Shown: one piece after another, positions 63,190-64,000 of the stretch | Layout of the letters: each line of letters begins with the position of its first letter | Numbering within the stretch: position 1 is the first letter of the stretch | DNA from: Pseudoxanthomonas sp. PXM02 | GTDB taxonomy: Bacteria; Pseudomonadota; Gammaproteobacteria; Xanthomonadales; Xanthomonadaceae | NCBI RefSeq assembly: GCF_014851805.1 | Contig: NZ_JACVAK010000001.1 | Location: forward strand, 1,302,001-1,366,000 | Length of the DNA: 64,000 nucleotides | Direction: 5' to 3' | The notes under the pieces: generated by a model | What the model was told of the DNA's origin: nothing | What the model saw: the letters and a program-made list of their open reading frames with translations, nothing else | The model's database searches: none | Program-made: the position numbers and the translations under genes

Positions 63190-63741
63190 TCAGCCCGGCC
63201 AGACCCGTCCGAACAGCCTCAGATCGTGCAGTCCGTCCGGCTTGCGGATCGCGCTGCGCCGGCAGCCTTCCTCGGCGAAACCGTTCTTTTCCAGCACCCG
63301 CGCGGAAGCGGGATTGGTATCCAGCACGTTGGCCTCGATCCGGTGCAACGCCAGCGCCGGAACGGCCCAGGCCAGACAGGCCGCGACGACACGCGTCATG
63401 TGGCCGTGGCCCCACTGCGCGCTGCCGAGCCAGTAGCCCAGTTCGGCGCTGTGCGCCTTTTCGCCGGCATGCGGACGCAGGCCGATGCCGCCGCAAGCCT
63501 CGCCGTCGATCTCGATGGCGAATACCGGATGCGCCAGGTCAACCACGCGACCGGCGAGGAAAGCCTCGCCGTCGGCACGCGTGTAGGGATGCGGGAAACG
63601 GTCGCTCAGGCCGCGCGGCACCCTCGGATCGTCCGCGTGGCGCAGCAGCGATGCCAGGTCGTCCTGCCGCCAGGCACGCAGCAGGAACCCGTCGCCCTCG
63701 ATGCGCACGCCCGCATGCGGACGTACGCCCTCCTCAGCCAT
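63190..63741 (-). CDS. RimJ/RimL-type GNAT acetyltransferase
   Basis: 183 residues. LRAWRQDDLASLLRHADDPR is the usual start of the Acetyltransf_3 group, AELGYWLGSAQWGHGHMTRV carries the acetyl-CoA loop, and ALHRIEANVLDTNPASARVLEKNGF is the conserved late motif. Targets in this group include ribosomal protein N-termini and small amines; none can be chosen. Its ATG overlaps the RND gene stop by 8 bases, so the two are coupled. Confidence 0.88.
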   Translation of the reverse strand: MAEEGVRPHAGVRIEGDGFLLRAWRQDDLASLLRHADDPRVPRGLSDRFPHPYTRADGEAFLAGRVVDLAHPVFAIEIDGEACGGIGLRPHAGEKAHSAELGYWLGSAQWGHGHMTRVVAACLAWAVPALALHRIEANVLDTNPASARVLEKNGFAEEGCRRSAIRKPDGLHDLRLFGRVWPG

Positions 63742-64000
63742 GGCCGCCGACGGACGGTGTTTCCGCCTCCAGCTTGCTCAGTTCGTGCGCCACCGCTTCC
63801 GGCGAACGCGTGAACGGCGCGAGCAGTGCGTAGAACGCCGGCACGACATACAGCGACAGCAGCGTGGAGAAGGTCACGCCGAAGATCACCACGATGCCGA
63901 TCGTCGCGCGGCTGGCGGAACCAGGCCCCCCCGCGACGACCAGCGGGATGGCGCCGACGACGGTAGCCACCGAGGTCATCAGGATCGGGCGCAGGCGTAC
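63734..64000 (-). CDS. RND efflux permease, C-terminal end (cut by window edge)
   Basis: The last 88 residues of an inner-membrane RND pump. RLRPILMTSVATVVGAIPLV and the helix ATIGIVVIFGVTFSTLLSLYVVPAFYAL match the final transmembrane segments of AcrB/MexB/MdtC-type proteins. The rest of the gene lies beyond position 64000. No adaptor or outer-membrane gene is in view, so substrate class cannot be assigned. Confidence 0.9.
   Translation of the reverse strand, partial: VRLRPILMTSVATVVGAIPLVVAGGPGSASRATIGIVVIFGVTFSTLLSLYVVPAFYALLAPFTRSPEAVAHELSKLEAETPSVGGHG

Overview
The window is a GC-rich chromosomal segment made almost entirely of core genes. Gene order and content point to a gammaproteobacterium of the Xanthomonadaceae (Xanthomonas, Stenotrophomonas, Pseudoxanthomonas, Lysobacter or Luteimonas type). 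The main reasons are the secA / M23 peptidase / dciA / lpxC block, a division and cell-wall (dcw) cluster without murD, the PilSR-pilin-PilBCD block, and an intergenic palindrome of the 'GGGAGCGACGTAAGTCGC' type. I cannot fix the genus by reading alone. There is no prophage, insertion sequence, CRISPR array, tRNA or rRNA operon.

Layout. (1) 60-9331, plus strand: type IV pilus genes pilS, pilR, two short tandem pilins, pilB, pilC, pilD, then coaE. Each pilin has its own strong sigma-54 promoter match, which fits control by the PilS/PilR two-component system. (2) 9335-31787, mostly minus strand: a Nudix/ThiE-like fusion, secA, an M23 peptidase, divergent dciA, lpxC, ftsZ, and then the dcw cluster. 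From mraZ to ftsA, 13 genes run with no intergenic base. The cluster starts behind a TTGACA promoter with five 10-bp G-rich repeats across the start site, which I read as the MraZ operator. (3) 32108-41054: an NRDE/TANGO2 protein, palindromic repeats, the RNase P RNA gene (minus strand), rsmI divergent from lpoA-yraN, two flavoproteins and a secreted serine hydrolase. (4) 41200-49674, minus strand: glyA, nrdR, a GNAT gene, ribD, a methyltransferase, an FMN riboswitch, ribE, ribBX, ribH, nusB, a small HhH gene and thiL. (5) 49802-64000, mixed: a HELGH-motif secreted protein with an Ig-like tail, an RcnB-like basic protein, ettA, a DUF3667 membrane protein, pncB, an inverted-architecture MCP/Cache protein, a Rieske protein, an FAH-family hydrolase, mscL, an M28 peptidase, a TrmH-family methyltransferase, an AGCS symporter, a GNAT gene and the 3' end of an RND pump gene cut by the window edge.

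How the parts work together. Region 1 builds and controls type IV pili. Region 2 couples lipid II synthesis (MurE, MurF, MraY, MurG, MurC, Ddl), septum assembly (FtsL, FtsI, FtsW, FtsQ, FtsA, FtsZ), lipid A commitment (LpxC), helicase loading (DciA) and protein export (SecA). Region 4 makes riboflavin under FMN feedback next to nucleotide-reductase control and one-carbon metabolism. Two enzyme activities look missing locally and should be encoded elsewhere: D-glutamate addition (no murD) and GTP cyclohydrolase II, because the RibA-like half of RibBX lacks its zinc cysteines.

I found no clearly new multigene system. The least ordinary items are the MCP/Cache protein at 56068, the HELGH protein at 49802, the twin sigma-54 pilin promoters, the phased MraZ operator and three palindromic intergenic elements.
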